DNA from: Thermodesulfobacteriota bacterium | GTDB taxonomy: Bacteria; Desulfobacterota; Syntrophobacteria; BM002 | Direction of reading: 5' to 3' | Length of the DNA stretch: 6,459 nucleotides | Assembly: GCA_947259475.1 (NCBI GenBank) | Contig: CAMYLW010000329.1 | Span: 1 to 6,459 of the forward strand | Made by a program: the position numbers and the translations under genes | Shown: positions 5,708 through 6,459 of the stretch, piece by piece | Layout of the letters: each line of letters begins with the position of its first letter | Numbering within the stretch: position 1 is the stretch's first letter | The notes under the pieces: model-generated | What the model saw: only the letters and a program-made list of their open reading frames with translations | Told to the model about the DNA's origin: nothing | The model's database searches: none

Positions 5708-5776
5708 AGGCAGTCCGACCACCCCTTTCCCCTCCCCCGTCAAGGGGGAGGGAATTATAAGGTTGTCGGACAGCCT
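5708..5776. repeat. Long GC-rich inverted repeat, REP- or MITE-like
   Basis: A two-part palindrome around the loop GTCAA (5739-5743). The inner stem is CCCTCCCCC (5730-5738, with one extra C further out) against GGGGGAGGG (5744-5752). The outer stem is AGGC-A-GTCCGAC-C-ACC (5708-5723) against GGT-T-GTCGGAC-A-GCCT (5761-5776), with two mismatches. The poorly paired part between them is CCTTT against AATTATAA. The structure is far larger than a normal terminator and has no adjacent T tract, though ATTTTTA follows at 5787-5793. It resembles dispersed extragenic palindromes found in many copies in some genomes; copy number cannot be seen here. Confidence 0.6.
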
Positions 5777-5806
5777 CCTTGGGGGAATTTTTAGGCAGGA
5801 ACTACT

Positions 5807-5869
5807 ATGACCTTCGCTCAAGTCAACCCTGCGAGAACTAATGGGATCCTCACTAGGAGTTGGATATGA
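5807..5869 (+). CDS. Possible 20-residue leader ORF overlapping the Old Yellow Enzyme start
   Basis: ATG at 5807 to TGA at 5867-5869, product MTFAQVNPARTNGILTRSWI. GGCAGGA lies 6 nt before the ATG as a plausible ribosome-binding site. The stop overlaps the downstream ATG (5866) as ATGA, a typical arrangement for translational coupling. The peptide is not recognisable and lacks a run of a single amino acid that would mark a classical attenuator. The length is well within chance, so this is a weak call. Confidence 0.22.
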   Translation: MTFAQVNPARTNGILTRSWI

Positions 5870-6459
5870 AGCTTTTTACATCTTACAAACTGGGTCCATA
5901 CGAACTCGAAAACCGAATGGATGGTGACCGATCTGGTTCATTCACGTGGAGGGTTGATATTTCTCCAGTTGTTTCACTGTGGACGGATTTCGCATCCATC
6001 ATTGCAGCCGGAGGGCGCCCAGCCTGTTGCTCCCTCAGCCATCAAGCCAGAAGGTGAGGCGATGACCTACGAGGGCCCAAGCCCATTTGTAACCCCACGA
6101 GCCCTGGAAACAGAAGAGATTTTCGGGATTGTTGATCAGTTCAGGCAGGGAGCGGAAAACGCTCTCGCGGCTAACTTCGATGGGGTTGAAATACATGGGG
6201 CCAATGGGTACCTGCTGGACCAGTTTCTCCGCGATGGCACCAACCAGAGGACGGACCAGTACGGTAGCACCATCGAAAATCGCGCCCGCTTTTTATTTGA
6301 AGTAACCAAAGAGGTGGTCAATGTTTTAGGGCAGGGCCGCGTTGGAGTTCACATCTCCCCCGGAAATCCTTTCAACGACATCTACGATTCCAATTCGGAG
6401 GCGATTTTTAGTCATGTTGCTGAAGGGCTCAATCGTTTCCCTCTTGCCTATTTACACGT
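5866..6459 (+). pseudogene. Old Yellow Enzyme-family NADH:flavin oxidoreductase with internal deletion and frame change, 3' end beyond window
   Basis: The ATG at 5866 with AGGAG at 5855-5859 starts MKLFTSYKLGPYELENRM, the normal N-terminus of NemA-like ene-reductases. At about 5917-5920 the reading switches to the next frame and continues EWMVTDLVHSRGGLIFLQLFH, then CGRISHPSLQPEGAQPVAPSA and onward without a stop to the window end (about 181 codons). By comparison with remembered NemA (365 residues), roughly 60 codons are missing at the join, including the FMN-contacting MAPLTR segment and the EATQIS region. The substrate-binding HGAN motif (His codon 6194, Asn codon 6203) and NQRTDQYG are intact. 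The family reduces activated alkenes or nitro compounds with NAD(P)H and FMN. A protein from the 5866 ATG would leave frame at once and stop at 6057. Real decay or an assembly error are both possible. Confidence 0.85.

Noticed and set aside
5779..5808. Promoter TTGGGG with TACTAT before the oxidoreductase
   Set aside because: Both boxes are poor, the spacing is 18 bp, and the -10 box would run into the leader ORF's start codon.

Overview
The window reads as chromosomal DNA of a Gram-negative-type bacterium of moderate GC. The flavin reductase-like protein and the word-repeat style of one intergenic region remind me, from memory, of environmental Desulfobacterota (former Deltaproteobacteria). 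That assignment is a weak inference, because no marker gene is present.

Left part (1-2307, all on the minus strand): a tight three-gene operon, read from 2307 downwards. It encodes an FAD-dependent amine-oxidase-type oxidoreductase (COG2907 type), a DUF1365 protein, and the N-terminus of a cyclopropane-fatty-acyl-phospholipid synthase-family methyltransferase that runs off the left edge. The genes overlap by 4 bp or lie 3 bp apart. This is a familiar cluster for modification of membrane unsaturated fatty acyl chains.

Middle spacer (2308-2603): no gene. It is almost wholly built from adjacent degenerate tandem arrays with unit lengths of 5, 7 and 8 bp, and the arrays run into the 3' end of the next gene.

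Centre (2604-4730, minus strand): a MoxR-type AAA+ ATPase followed 20 bp later by a CoxE-like von Willebrand factor A protein, a typical chaperone-like pair. The 3' end of the vWA gene carries an imperfect 58-bp tandem duplication that throws the second copy out of frame. The two copies differ almost only at third codon positions. Deleting one G from a G5 run would restore a 19-residue protein repeat and a longer C-terminus.

Right part (4731-6459, plus strand): a divergent promoter region, a possible 40-codon ORF, a flavin reductase-like FMN-binding protein, a hairpin-rich spacer, and an Old Yellow Enzyme-family gene. The last has lost about 60 codons near its N-terminus, changes frame at the scar, and is cut by the window edge. 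A possible 20-codon leader ORF overlaps its start.

The main surprises are the word-array spacer, the coding-like duplication in the vWA gene, and the internally deleted Old Yellow Enzyme gene. I see no CRISPR array, tRNA, rRNA, transposase, or clear new defence or metabolic system.
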